From the NCBI GenBank assembly GCA_937928585.1, contig CALEZK010000563.1, positions 1 through 11,889 of the forward strand: DNA of 11,889 bases. Reading direction: 5' to 3'. Positions 1 through 8,238 of this stretch are shown here, piece by piece (position 1 is the first letter of the stretch; every line of letters starts with the position of its first letter). This DNA is from an uncultured bacterium (GTDB lineage: Bacteria > Hydrogenedentota > Hydrogenedentia > Hydrogenedentales > SLHB01). A model generated the notes under the pieces. That model was not told the origin of the DNA. It searched no databases and worked only from the letters and a program-made list of their open reading frames with translations. The position numbers were made by a program, and so were the translations under genes.

Positions 1-1025
1 ATGCCGGCGACCATGCCTTCCACCGTGCCGGGCTTGATTTTTCCAGGCCAGTTGGCGAAGGCAGCAACGCGGCTGCCCCCTTCAAAGAGAGTGCCTTTTC
101 CTTCGCGAAATGGGCCGTTGTCACACGGCAATTTGATCTTGGTTACGTCGGCCATTTGTCCGGCTGCCATTGGGTTGCGCGTGCCGCCGTTATCGCTGTG
201 GAAAATGATCAGCGTGTTCTTGCGCAACTTCTTCTTTTCAAGCGCGGCTACGACCCGGCCAATCTCATCGTCGAGGCAGGCAATCATGCCCGCGTACGTC
301 CGGCGCGTGGGATCTTCGATATTCGCGAATCGGTCAATGTAATCCTGCGGCGCCTGATACGGCGTGTGCGGCGCGTTGAAGGTGAGGTAGAGATAGAACG
401 GTTTGTCCGCGCGCTGCTCGTTAATATATTTCACCGCGTCCGCGCCGATGAGCTGGGTGGTGTACCCTTCTTCTATCACTGGCTCGTTGTTGCGATACCA
501 ATCGAGCACGCCGGCGTCGGAGTGCGTGAAGTAATCCACTTCGCCAATGTTCGCGCCGTACGCGTAGTCGAAGCCGCGCTGCTTCGGCCAATACTTCGTG
601 TCCGCGTGGCCGAGGTGCCACTTGCCGATGATCGCGGTGTTGTAGCCCGCGTCCTTGAGCACTTGCGGCAGAAGATACTCGCTCGTATCGAGGCCGTAAC
701 TCGCCGGACCGGGAATGACGATCGTTTGCAAGCCGTAACGGAACGGATAGCGGCCCGTCATTAAACACGCGCGCGAAGGCGTGCAGATGTTCATCGAGTA
801 AAACTGCTCGAACTTCGCGCCACCCGTAGCAAGTTCGTCGATGTTCGGCGTCTTAATATCCGTGGCGCCATTGAAGCCGACATCCTTCCAACCCAAATCG
901 TCTGCAACGATGTGAACAATATTCGGCTGCTTGTTCTTTTGAGCGTGGGCCGTGCCCGCACTCCCCAGCAGCAGCGCTCCCGCAGCGAGCAGACAAAGCG
1001 ATCGGGCGAATATACTTTTGGTCAT
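1..1025 (-). CDS. Secreted Cys-type sulfatase (arylsulfatase family S1), C-terminus cut by window edge
   Basis: It hydrolyses sulfate esters, probably on sulfated glycans, in the periplasm or outside the cell. About 341 residues are visible; the C-terminal part lies beyond base 1. Residues 1-28 form a signal peptide ending in AHA. VADD at 40-43 holds the first metal-binding aspartates. CTPSR at 81-85 is the sulfatase signature, whose Cys81 is normally converted to formylglycine. GKWHLG is at 134-139, NAPHTPY at 217-223, and HSDNGG at 276-281 carries the other metal ligands (Asp278, Asn279). The YGLQ stretch after the signature resembles arylsulfatase B-like enzymes. I chose the ATG at 1025 because AAGGA (1040-1036) lies 10 bases upstream; an in-frame ATG at 1043 would add MKERIR but has no clear Shine-Dalgarno site. 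No formylglycine-generating enzyme gene is in the window. Family assignment is very secure; the substrate cannot be told. Confidence 0.96.
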   Translation of the reverse strand, partial: MTKSIFARSLCLLAAGALLLGSAGTAHAQKNKQPNIVHIVADDLGWKDVGFNGATDIKTPNIDELATGGAKFEQFYSMNICTPSRACLMTGRYPFRYGLQTIVIPGPASYGLDTSEYLLPQVLKDAGYNTAIIGKWHLGHADTKYWPKQRGFDYAYGANIGEVDYFTHSDAGVLDWYRNNEPVIEEGYTTQLIGADAVKYINEQRADKPFYLYLTFNAPHTPYQAPQDYIDRFANIEDPTRRTYAGMIACLDDEIGRVVAALEKKKLRKNTLIIFHSDNGGTRNPMAAGQMADVTKIKLPCDNGPFREGKGTLFEGGSRVAAFANWPGKIKPGTVEGMVAG

Positions 1026-1399
1026 ACGAATGCGTTCCTTCATTGTGAGAGCCGAGCAGACATATCCCGTTCTTCGGAGCCGGACAAGAATCAGGCCCTG
1101 AACAAGGAACTTCATATGTCTCCACCAACCTAATATTAGAATAGCAAATGCCATGAGAAAGGCGCAAAATGATGCCGGATCCCTTGCCCATTGGCGTCGT
1201 TGGTGGTTTTGACTCTCCAAATCTCCTTTCGGTTTGAGGCGTCCCAAGTTACGGCATCTGCGTGTGAAAACCCGGACTAACCACGGCCGCTTCTGTTTTT
1301 CGGTTGCAGCATCGAGGTTGGGCGCGGCAGAATAACGCGTCGTGGTCGCGAACAGAGTAAGCACGAAATACTGCAACGCAAAATCGGGGGCTTATACGC
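1026..1399. other. Intergenic region between divergent sulfatase and SpoIIAA-like genes
   Basis: This 374-base stretch separates two divergent genes. It should hold the promoters of both. Apart from the weak candidate promoter at 1138-1167 and the sulfatase Shine-Dalgarno site at 1036-1040, I see no RNA gene, no convincing small ORF and no strong hairpin. Short reading frames here lack a start with ribosome-binding signals and look like no known protein. Confidence 0.5.
1138..1167 (-). promoter_or_regulatory. Weak candidate promoter for the sulfatase gene
   Basis: Read on the minus strand, TTGCGC (1167-1162) is followed after 18 bases by TATTCT (1143-1138). Each hexamer matches 4 of 6 positions of the sigma70 consensus. 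It would give a leader of roughly 105 bases before the ATG at 1025. A 10-base AT-rich palindrome, CTAATATTAG at 1130-1139, overlaps the -10 end. Matches of this quality occur by chance, so this is only a suggestion. Confidence 0.2.
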
Positions 1400-1759
1400 A
1401 TGAGTGCAAGGGTGGTCGACGTAGATCAAGGGATTGTTACGCTCAGAATTAGCGGGACGCTATCGAACGAGGAATATACCAGCTCTCAAAAGGAGATCTC
1501 CGATGCGATCTTGAAAGCGGGTAAGGTTCGCATTCTCATTCTCGCGGAAGATTTTGAGGGTTGGGAAAAAGGGGGTAATTGGAACGATGTTTCGTTTCAG
1601 TTGGCCCACGATGGCGACATAGAGCGAATGGCGATTGTTTCAAACAGAAAATGGGAAGACACGGCCCGCCTCTTCACTGGGAGCGGACTCCGAAGGTTTC
1701 CGATAGAATTTTTCGATAGCGCCGATATCGGAAAAGCTAGAACCTGGATCAATGAATAG
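1400..1759 (+). CDS. SpoIIAA-like / STAS-superfamily small protein
   Basis: A 119-residue cytoplasmic protein with no signal peptide or membrane segment. It begins with a short beta pair (RVVDVDQGIVTLRISGTL), then a helix rich in polar residues (about 22-40), a core strand KVRILILAEDFEGW (about 42-55), a central helix, and a strand ERMAIVSN with a C-terminal helix. This matches the SpoIIAA-like (PF11964-type) branch of the STAS fold. Members are single-domain proteins of about 115-130 residues whose role is mostly unknown. Some STAS proteins are anti-sigma-factor antagonists, but no anti-sigma kinase or sigma factor lies nearby, so that role should not be assumed. A GGGGG run at 1386-1390 lies 9 bases before the ATG. 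The gene stands alone, divergent from the sulfatase and more than 400 bases from the next gene. Confidence 0.8.
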   Translation: MSARVVDVDQGIVTLRISGTLSNEEYTSSQKEISDAILKAGKVRILILAEDFEGWEKGGNWNDVSFQLAHDGDIERMAIVSNRKWEDTARLFTGSGLRRFPIEFFDSADIGKARTWINE

Positions 1760-2202
1760 GAATGCAGACCCAGAAGCAATAGACTCGGACATACCTTGTC
1801 GATTTCGTGCTGTTATGCCCGTTTGCGAGCGCCCCAAGTGCATCAAGCAAACTACCCGCTTGCCCCGGCCGTTGCGCTAATTGATGAAAGACGCGCCTAT
1901 ACCCTGGTCATTTCTTGTAGCCGCCCGCAGTCGAAAGCGCCCCTACCCTGAGCATCTCGTCGCGGCAAACCTTCATGCACGGGTTTAACAAACCTGATAA
2001 AGATTGAGTCACGAGCGTTTAGGGGGAAAATGCCATTGTTGAGCTTCCAGCGTCCCGCAGGTAAAATACCTTCTCGCCGGGGGCCTTACTGGATCCTGGG
2101 TCGCTTTAGCTATCTTTTCGAGTCTTGGGGTGTCGGTATCCTTTTTCGCAGGGTATCGCGCCAAATAACCGGGGGTGTGCTGTGTTTAACGAAGCTTCTG
2201 CA
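1760..2202. other. Intergenic region upstream of the outer-membrane protein gene
   Basis: This stretch of about 440 bases has no convincing gene. The first 270 bases show nothing beyond a short inverted repeat, GGTTT-AAC-AAACC at 1982-1994. A plausible promoter sits at 2039-2067, leaving a leader of about 130 bases before the ATG at 2203. A frame opening with ATG at 2030 has an AGGGGG run just upstream, but it starts before the predicted transcription start and runs out of frame into the barrel gene. Confidence 0.5.
2039..2067 (+). promoter_or_regulatory. Candidate sigma70-type promoter for the outer-membrane barrel gene
   Basis: TTGAGC (2039-2044; 4 of 6 consensus) is followed after exactly 17 bases by TAAAAT (2062-2067; 5 of 6 consensus). 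Transcription would start near 2074, about 130 bases before the ATG at 2203. Position and spacing fit, but only sequence supports it. Confidence 0.45.
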
Positions 2203-3039
2203 ATGGGGTACCGGTTTTTCACATTCATTCTTGCTGCTGCGTTTATTTTGGCAACAGCGAAAGCGGAGGAAAAGACCGACGCCAAGAAGGACGACGCCAG
2301 GCCCGCAGCGGCGCCAGAGGCAACCGAATCTCGCGCGAGCAAATTTAGCCACGAATCCTTGATCGACTCGGACGGATGGGACTTCGAGATTTCGCAATAC
2401 CTGTGGGCGTCGGCGATCAAATCGAAAATATCGATCGGAGACACCACGTCGGAATCCGATGTGAAGTTCGGCGACCTGTTGGACCACCTGAAATTCGCCG
2501 GTACTTTGCATGCCGAAGCGCGCAACGGGCGTTGGGGCATTTTTGCCGACCTCAATTATGCCAAGCTGGGCGAAGCCACAGAGAAGCGCGTGGGCGAAGG
2601 CTTGAAAAGACTCAACATCGACGTAAAAGTTGATTTTGAGCAGACGCTCGCTGAAGCGGGTGGGTTTTACCGGTTCGGCGGAGATAAGCACGCGTTCGAT
2701 CTCCTCGGCGGCGGTCGATACATCTACATGGGCACGGACGTCGATGTCGGGCCTCTTGGCGTGGGTGCCGACAAGGACTGGTTCGATCCGTTCGTCGGAG
2801 GCCGTTACGTCACAAAACTGACCGACCGGTGGGCGTTCACCCTGCGTGGCGATGTTGGTGGGTTCGGCGTGGGGACCGACTTGACCTGGAATGCCGTCGC
2901 CATGTTCCGCTATCGCATGACTAAACACTCCGAGATCGGATTCGGATATCGCCACATGGACATCGATGCAGGTGACGATGACGGTTCGTTCGAGTCGGTC
3001 ATGACCGGCCCGATGATCGGTATGGGATTCCGATTCTAA
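2203..3039 (+). CDS. Outer-membrane beta-barrel protein of unknown function
   Basis: A 278-residue precursor. Residues 1-21 form a signal peptide (hydrophobic core FFTFILAAAFILA, cleavage after ATAKA). Residues 22-50 are a charged, Ala/Pro-rich linker. From about residue 57 the protein alternates polar and hydrophobic residues as membrane strands do, with aromatic belts such as ISQYLWAS, WGIFADLNY, GGGRYIYMG, DPFVGGRYV and FGYRHMDID. The last residues are GMGFRF; a terminal Phe is the usual recognition signal for the BAM assembly machinery. The pattern resembles a widespread family of uncharacterised single-chain barrels; pore, adhesin or enzyme roles cannot be told apart. Start choice: the in-frame GTG at 2182 has a G-rich run (2171-2175) upstream, and an ATG lies at 2125, but both place charged or irrelevant residues before the signal peptide, so 2203 is preferred with moderate certainty. 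It converges with the protease gene. Confidence 0.85.
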   Translation: MGYRFFTFILAAAFILATAKAEEKTDAKKDDARPAAAPEATESRASKFSHESLIDSDGWDFEISQYLWASAIKSKISIGDTTSESDVKFGDLLDHLKFAGTLHAEARNGRWGIFADLNYAKLGEATEKRVGEGLKRLNIDVKVDFEQTLAEAGGFYRFGGDKHAFDLLGGGRYIYMGTDVDVGPLGVGADKDWFDPFVGGRYVTKLTDRWAFTLRGDVGGFGVGTDLTWNAVAMFRYRMTKHSEIGFGYRHMDIDAGDDDGSFESVMTGPMIGMGFRF

Positions 3040-3269
3040 CGACGCTGTCACCTTTCGAGGCACAGAGGCCACGAGAGCACCCGAGTGCCATGACAAGTCT
3101 CGGCCACAGCCGTTGAAAACCGCTTTCCCAATCTCCGGTTGACAGCTCGCTTCTTGCTGTCCAGCAATGGGACTGCCAGCGACTACGTACGAGCCGCACT
3201 CCCTCGCTTGCCCAATTGAACTGCCAAGGCTTGTTATCACATCACGCGGCGGTGAACCTGTTACAACAT

Positions 3270-3306
3270 AAAAAAAGCGGGTGCGGAAGCGTTTGCTTCC
3301 GCACCC
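3270..3306 (-). terminator. Intrinsic terminator of the S8 peptidase gene
   Basis: A perfect 12-bp stem (GGGTGCGGAAGC at 3279-3290 pairing with GCTTCCGCACCC at 3295-3306) encloses a 4-base loop. Read on the minus strand the hairpin is followed by two bases and then seven T residues (3276-3270). It begins 14 bases beyond the stop codon of the peptidase. On the plus strand it lacks a T-tract, so it should act mainly on the peptidase transcript. The 230 bases between it and the barrel gene contain only weak inverted repeats, such as GACAGC/GCTGTC at 3141-3161, and no T-tract. Confidence 0.93.
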
Positions 3307-3320
3307 TTCATTACTCGATG

Positions 3321-6300
3321 TTACCGAATCGCGAAGAATCCGTCGCTGAGATCGAAGAGAGCTGCATTGGAAACCGAACTGACGCGAATTTGATAGGTCG
3401 TGTCACGTGGGTAGTTGCTGGGAACGCGCCACGATGCTCTGCCGTCGTTCTTGACTGCGCTCTTGATGGTCGTCACGAGAATGCCGTTTCGATAGAGATC
3501 CACGCGTACCTTTCCTTTCAGGCTTCCTTCGGTCTTCCATCGAATCGCAATGTTTTGTCCGCGACGATATGATTCGCCGCCGTTCGGTGCTTGTACCTGG
3601 AGTTGCGCGAACGTGGTCTGAGATACCGTGACATCGATCGGCGCGTTGCTCGCGTCGGATGATGTGAAACGAATGATGGCGTCTCGCGTGGTGGTGCCCG
3701 AGTTGGAACCGTACGTCAACTGGATTTGACCGGCGTCCGTGCCGCCGGGGGCCGACGTAATGGCAATCCAGGTGCCCGACGTTACCGATGCGGTCCAGGC
3801 TACGCCGCTGCCGCCTTCGACGCTTACGTCGAATGTCGTGACCCCGGCCCCCGCGGGAAGGTTGCGGTTTGTTGGCGTGATGACAAGGCGTGGCGCGGCG
3901 GATTGTGTGACGGTCACATCGATTTGCGGATTCACCGCGCCGGGCGCCGTGATTCGCACCGTGCCCGCGCGTTGGGCGCCGGTATTCTTCTGAACGGCAA
4001 GACCGATTACGCCGCCGTTCGTTCCACTGTCACCGCTGGTAATGGACAGCCATGCGTTGCCGGAGATTACGCTCGCGCTCCAGTTCAGCGAACCGCCACC
4101 AGAATTGGAAACGACGAACGACGTTGCGGTGGCCGCGTAGCCAACATTGCGTGACAATGGGGATACCGCCAACGCGGGCGCGGCGGACTGCGTGATGGTC
4201 ACTTCCGCCGGGCTGCCCGTTGCGCCCGCCGCTGTGATGCGAATCGTTGCGTTGCGCGGGGTGGCCGTCGTGTTCGCCGCGATTGCGACGCGAACCACGC
4301 CGCTGTCCGTTCCGCTGGCGCCGGAGGTGATGCTTGCCCAGGTTGACCCGCCGATGACGGAGGCGGTCCATGCCATCGCGCCGGTGCCGATATTCTCTAC
4401 ATCGAACTCGAGCGTTGCGGCAGCAGGACCCGCATCGCGATGCAGCGGCGAAACTTCGAGTCGCGCCTGCGACGCCGCATAGTTCTCCGACGTCAGATTG
4501 GCGGCGATGTTTGCGTATGCGCGCGAAACCGGAGCGAACGTGAATCCGTTTAACAGCGGCGTAACCGTGCCGGAGAATCCGCCGGGCACGACCACTGAAT
4601 ACACGCCGTTCGCATCCGTAACGGGATTGCCGGGTAGTCCGTTCAACGTAACGCCTTCGAGTGGCGCGCCTCCCGGCGCAGTCACGCTGCCCGCGATCGT
4701 ATACGAGGTATCGCATGCGGCATACGCGCTCAAGTCGCTCTGCATGAAGTCCGCGGGTATACCCAAACCCTTAGACAGGCCGGACAAGCCGTCAAAGGAA
4801 TCTACCTGAAGATGCGTGATGCGAATGCGGCCATCGAAGAAGAGTTCGATCTGCGCGTTGTTGGCGTTGGTGGTGCCGAACTCAGGGACATTCACCCAGG
4901 AGATCGCGACGCGATCGGCGAACTGCTGATAGCGCACCGGATGCTGGCTGTCGGGCACCAGATCGTCGAACAATGCGGAGATGCGCGGCTGCGAGAAATG
5001 ATCCTGCAACGATTCCGCGTAGAGATTCTGCCCGTTGCCGAAAGTCACGTAGCCATTGCTGCCCACATATAGCTTCGAATAATTCACGCTGTAGAAGGGG
5101 AAGGTCGCGCCATTGGTAAGCGGAATCTCAACAAAACTGTCGTCCGTGAGGTTTAACACCGTGCCGGTAGTTGGGTTTGAAGGGAAAATGAATGCGGTAG
5201 TTCTGCAAACACCGTAGAAACTAATCGATCCATTTGGTGTAAAGAGCAGGGACTGGTTATGAAGGTCGTTGTCGCCGGCGGAAAACGACTGCGTGAAAAA
5301 GTCCGCGCGTTCCGGCGTTGTGAACGAGAAGCACGCGCCGGTTTCCGTCACCGTTTCATTTCCCGCCGCGTCAATCGCGCGCACGACGAAATAGTAGGGC
5401 GTAGACGGCGTCAGTCCCGTCAGGACCGCCGTGTGTTCCGTTGTGCCGTCGCCACCGCTTCGAGTTTGCGAAGTCGCATTGCAGGACGCGCCAAAGTGCA
5501 CCGCGCTCGTCGCGGGTGTGTCCGTGGAGAAGGTAACGGTTGCTTGCGTGCTGTAGGAATCGTCGATGGCAACGTCGAATATGGAAGGCGGCGTGCAGTC
5601 TACAAGCGCGGTATCGGAGACCACGACCGCCTGCCCGTTGTCGTCGCTGGCGTCGGCGTACGCTACGTCAATTGTTGCGCCATCAGAAACTTCAACCATG
5701 CCGTTGACCGCCGGCGCGCCACCGCCGATGACAACCTCCGCGGTGAACACGCCTGAATCGAGATCCGTTTCGTTCAGCGTGACGACTTCCTGATCGCCCG
5801 TGCTGGAGGTCACAGCGACGTCCACGCTGCCGTCCCCGCGAAGATCGGAATCGCTCACCGTCACGCTGATGGTGTCGTCGCATGAAACCAGTTCCGGCGA
5901 TACATGCACTATACCCTGCGGGCTCTGGTCGGTAGCGTTCCATGCAAAGAGCGCGAAATCCTGGTCGAGTCCGCTGCCAATGTTGGGAACGCCATCACCG
6001 GCGATGTTATATGCCTTGACGCGCACGGTAACGACTTCGTTCGTGGTGCCGGCGATGTACACGGCTTCCAGATTATTGCGACGGTCGGGATTGCCGCCTA
6101 ACGTTGAGAATCCGCTCGTGAAAACGTTGCCGCGAAACAACGTCGAGCCGGATACAACTTCGAGATCCAGGTCATTCACAAGATTCAGCGCGGTACCCGG
6201 CGCAGCGGGCGCATCGGTCCAGGCCAGCGTGATCTTGACCGGTTTTGAGGCGTCGACGGGGCGCAACGCGATTTCAAAAGTCTGCCCCGAGCCAGAAAAC

Positions 6301-8099
6301 AGGTGCTGCTGGTCCAAGGTAAATAGCGCGTGCTTCATTTCGAAGAGCATATTCAGGTTGACCGCGCCCCAGCCCTGCCTGTTGTTGGGAATGTGTCCGA
6401 GCGTGCCGCCATTGCCGTCGCTGCCGCCCTGCAGGCTCGTTGCGGTATTCGTGAGAATAGCCCTGACCAACGCGGGGCTGGGCGCCGCCGGGTGCCCGAG
6501 TGGGGCGAGTTGCGTGCTGAACAGTTCGTGGATCAATACACCCGCGCCGCATGCGATGGGCGCGGAATGGCTGGTGCCGGAGGATCGCGCGTACAACGAT
6601 TGACCCAAAGGCCAGAACTGATCGCACACCCCCGTGCCGTCATACCCACTTACGGTCGACGCAGGGCCGGATACATGCGTGCCGACGGTGACGATTGATA
6701 TGCCGAAGCGATCGTCAATGGTTGGGCCTCTGCTCGAAAACGCCGCGAGGTCGCGGTTGTTGTTCGAACTTGCCGCGTTGACGTTGCATCCGTCCTTGCC
6801 GTCGGCATCACTGTTTTCCGACGCGCCAACCGCGATCACGTTTTTTGCGGTTGCGGGCGAGCCGATGGTGCGGTTCGCGGGGCCGTCGTTGCCCGCCGAA
6901 AAGAAATAGGTCATCGGTTGATTGCCCGGTTCTGACGGATTCGCGTCGCGGGTCAGCGCGTCAAACTCCGCCGAGTCCGACGTGTACTCGCCGTCTACCG
7001 AAGCGCCCCAGGAATTGTTTGAGAATCGTGCTCCGACATTTTCCGCCTCTTCGGCAAGTTCAGTGAACGTGGTAGAGCCAATATCGAAGCTTCCATCGTT
7101 GCGGAAGATCTTTGTGGCGAAGACCGACGCGTTCGGCGCAACACCGAGTCCGCGAAGAAAGCCCGCGCCATCGGCTGTGCCGCCTGTCGCATTGCCCATG
7201 ATGATGCCCGCGTTGATCTGTCCGTGCCCCGCGCGGCTGTCGCCAAGCAGGTCTGCGGTCGCATTGGAAATGCCCGCGATTCGCCCGACAATATCGACAT
7301 GCGCCGTGCCCGGCAGATTCGTGGCGATGCCTTTGTCCAACCCATCATCCTGAACCTGCACGATGGTGCCGAAGCCCCCGTTTAGCCCTTGCGCATTCAG
7401 CCAGTCCGCGTAGCCCGGACCCGATGGCGCCGTGCCGCTGGCGTTCAGGTTGCCCGCGGCGCTTTGGATCGCGCGCTCGCCGTGTAGTTCGTATTCGGGC
7501 GCAGCCTCGACGCGGAACACCGAATTCATTTCGGACAAGTCGAATGCCTTCGAAAGCGGCGCGGCCAGCTTGGTCTCATGCCAGCCCATGGCGGTCTTGC
7601 GCGAGCGCAGCAGCGAATGTCCCTTGCCTTCAAGTTCCTTTACGGCGCGTTCATCAACACTTAGGACAATATAAGAGACGGGAGTTGTGCTTGCCTTCGC
7701 GGCGCCGGCCTTCGCGTGCGCATCGGCCACCTGACGGCTCAGCTTTGCCTCTTTTGGCAGTAGCCCGCTCCATGTCACACCCGAGACTGCCTGAATCTTT
7801 TGAAGATCATTTGTTTTGGCTGTTATGAGATAGGCGTAATCGGGCAAATACAGGTGCACCGTTGCGCCGGCGCGTTCGAGGCGGCGCACGTCGCCGCGCG
7901 CAATCGGACGAGAAAACTGCACGACGAACGTGACTGGGCCGTCCGTGCCGGACTTTGGCGCGATTTGATCAGTGGTCAGGGGCGGTAGCGTTGCCGTGTC
8001 GATGGTTTTCGCGCTGAACCGCAACAACCCGGCATCCGCCGAATGCGTCGCGAACAGGATGGCAAATGCTGCGCAGAGGTAAAGGTAAGTACGAGGCAT
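3321..8099 (-). CDS. Very large secreted S8 (KP-43-like subtilase) serine peptidase with multi-module C-terminus
   Basis: A 1592-residue extracellular endopeptidase. Residues 1-23 are a signal peptide (cleavage after SADA). About 24-210 is a propeptide-like region. The catalytic domain spans about 240-590: Asp251 in QVQDDGLD, His292 in GHGQINAG, oxyanion Asn404 in SAGNDGP and Ser510 in GTSHSAP, so the triad is intact. A KP-43-type jelly roll follows at about 590-721 (KITLAWTDAPA, LVNDLDLEV). Then come an acidic Ig-like module (728-835), a fibronectin-III-like module (837-928), a nidogen-like beta module (931-1131), a carboxypeptidase-regulatory-like module (1132-1209), three BACON-like repeats of about 95 residues (1211-1497) and a C-terminal Kre9/KNH-like Ig module starting PNGGES (1498-1592). 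KP-43 itself is much shorter, about 640 residues as a precursor. The His motif is HGQINAG rather than HGTHVAG. No LPXTG or PEP-CTERM anchor is seen. The ATG at 8099 has AAAGGT five bases upstream and opens the signal peptide; an ATG at 8186 would hide it. Confidence 0.95.
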   Translation of the reverse strand: MPRTYLYLCAAFAILFATHSADAGLLRFSAKTIDTATLPPLTTDQIAPKSGTDGPVTFVVQFSRPIARGDVRRLERAGATVHLYLPDYAYLITAKTNDLQKIQAVSGVTWSGLLPKEAKLSRQVADAHAKAGAAKASTTPVSYIVLSVDERAVKELEGKGHSLLRSRKTAMGWHETKLAAPLSKAFDLSEMNSVFRVEAAPEYELHGERAIQSAAGNLNASGTAPSGPGYADWLNAQGLNGGFGTIVQVQDDGLDKGIATNLPGTAHVDIVGRIAGISNATADLLGDSRAGHGQINAGIIMGNATGGTADGAGFLRGLGVAPNASVFATKIFRNDGSFDIGSTTFTELAEEAENVGARFSNNSWGASVDGEYTSDSAEFDALTRDANPSEPGNQPMTYFFSAGNDGPANRTIGSPATAKNVIAVGASENSDADGKDGCNVNAASSNNNRDLAAFSSRGPTIDDRFGISIVTVGTHVSGPASTVSGYDGTGVCDQFWPLGQSLYARSSGTSHSAPIACGAGVLIHELFSTQLAPLGHPAAPSPALVRAILTNTATSLQGGSDGNGGTLGHIPNNRQGWGAVNLNMLFEMKHALFTLDQQHLFSGSGQTFEIALRPVDASKPVKITLAWTDAPAAPGTALNLVNDLDLEVVSGSTLFRGNVFTSGFSTLGGNPDRRNNLEAVYIAGTTNEVVTVRVKAYNIAGDGVPNIGSGLDQDFALFAWNATDQSPQGIVHVSPELVSCDDTISVTVSDSDLRGDGSVDVAVTSSTGDQEVVTLNETDLDSGVFTAEVVIGGGAPAVNGMVEVSDGATIDVAYADASDDNGQAVVVSDTALVDCTPPSIFDVAIDDSYSTQATVTFSTDTPATSAVHFGASCNATSQTRSGGDGTTEHTAVLTGLTPSTPYYFVVRAIDAAGNETVTETGACFSFTTPERADFFTQSFSAGDNDLHNQSLLFTPNGSISFYGVCRTTAFIFPSNPTTGTVLNLTDDSFVEIPLTNGATFPFYSVNYSKLYVGSNGYVTFGNGQNLYAESLQDHFSQPRISALFDDLVPDSQHPVRYQQFADRVAISWVNVPEFGTTNANNAQIELFFDGRIRITHLQVDSFDGLSGLSKGLGIPADFMQSDLSAYAACDTSYTIAGSVTAPGGAPLEGVTLNGLPGNPVTDANGVYSVVVPGGFSGTVTPLLNGFTFAPVSRAYANIAANLTSENYAASQARLEVSPLHRDAGPAAATLEFDVENIGTGAMAWTASVIGGSTWASITSGASGTDSGVVRVAIAANTTATPRNATIRITAAGATGSPAEVTITQSAAPALAVSPLSRNVGYAATATSFVVSNSGGGSLNWSASVISGNAWLSITSGDSGTNGGVIGLAVQKNTGAQRAGTVRITAPGAVNPQIDVTVTQSAAPRLVITPTNRNLPAGAGVTTFDVSVEGGSGVAWTASVTSGTWIAITSAPGGTDAGQIQLTYGSNSGTTTRDAIIRFTSSDASNAPIDVTVSQTTFAQLQVQAPNGGESYRRGQNIAIRWKTEGSLKGKVRVDLYRNGILVTTIKSAVKNDGRASWRVPSNYPRDTTYQIRVSSVSNAALFDLSDGFFAIR
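3609..4469 (-). repeat. Three tandem in-frame BACON-like repeats inside the peptidase gene
   Basis: Three repeats of about 95-97 codons occupy roughly 4469-4179, 4178-3894 and 3893-3609. Shared features are a start like LxVSPLxRN, a middle WxASVxxGxxWxSITSG, then GTxxGxxxLAxxxNT, and an end VTxTQSAA. Two junctions still match at DNA level: bases 3892-3917 and 4177-4202 differ at 3 of 26 positions and are 285 bases (95 codons) apart. This points to duplication of the module. BACON modules are generally thought to bind carbohydrate or act as spacers. Confidence 0.8.
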
Positions 8100-8104
8100 A
8101 CGCG

Positions 8105-8110
8105 ACCTTT
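8105..8110 (-). promoter_or_regulatory. Ribosome binding site that fixes the peptidase start
   Basis: On the minus strand AAAGGT (8110-8105) lies five bases before the ATG at 8099. The upstream in-frame ATG at 8186 has no comparable site, and its extra 29 residues are not signal-like. This supports starting the peptidase at 8099. Confidence 0.7.
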
Positions 8111-8238
8111 CTGGTCCCGCCCGGCCCTCCCCAGCGCCCGGCGCGGCACAAATGTCTTTCGTAACTGATTGCGCAGGTTGTTGCACCCTGCGCGCCTCGC
8201 TTAGAGAAGATGACGATTACAGCCCCAAATCGAACCGC

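Noticed and set aside
156..764. 202-codon plus-strand open frame over the sulfatase gene
   Set aside because: It is antisense to conserved sulfatase motifs and is rich in Val/Arg as expected for a shadow frame.
2030..2362. Plus-strand ORF with ATG at 2030 and a G-rich run just upstream
   Set aside because: It overlaps the barrel gene out of frame, starts before the predicted promoter and its sequence is Arg-rich without a domain pattern.
3141..3161. Hairpin GACAGC/GCTGTC as a terminator for the barrel gene
   Set aside because: The stem is only 6 bp with a 9-base loop and no T-tract, so it is not distinguishable from chance.
2110..3240. 376-codon minus-strand open frame opposite the outer-membrane barrel gene
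   Set aside because: The plus strand encodes a signal peptide, barrel strands and a terminal Phe; the antisense frame shows no recognisable features.
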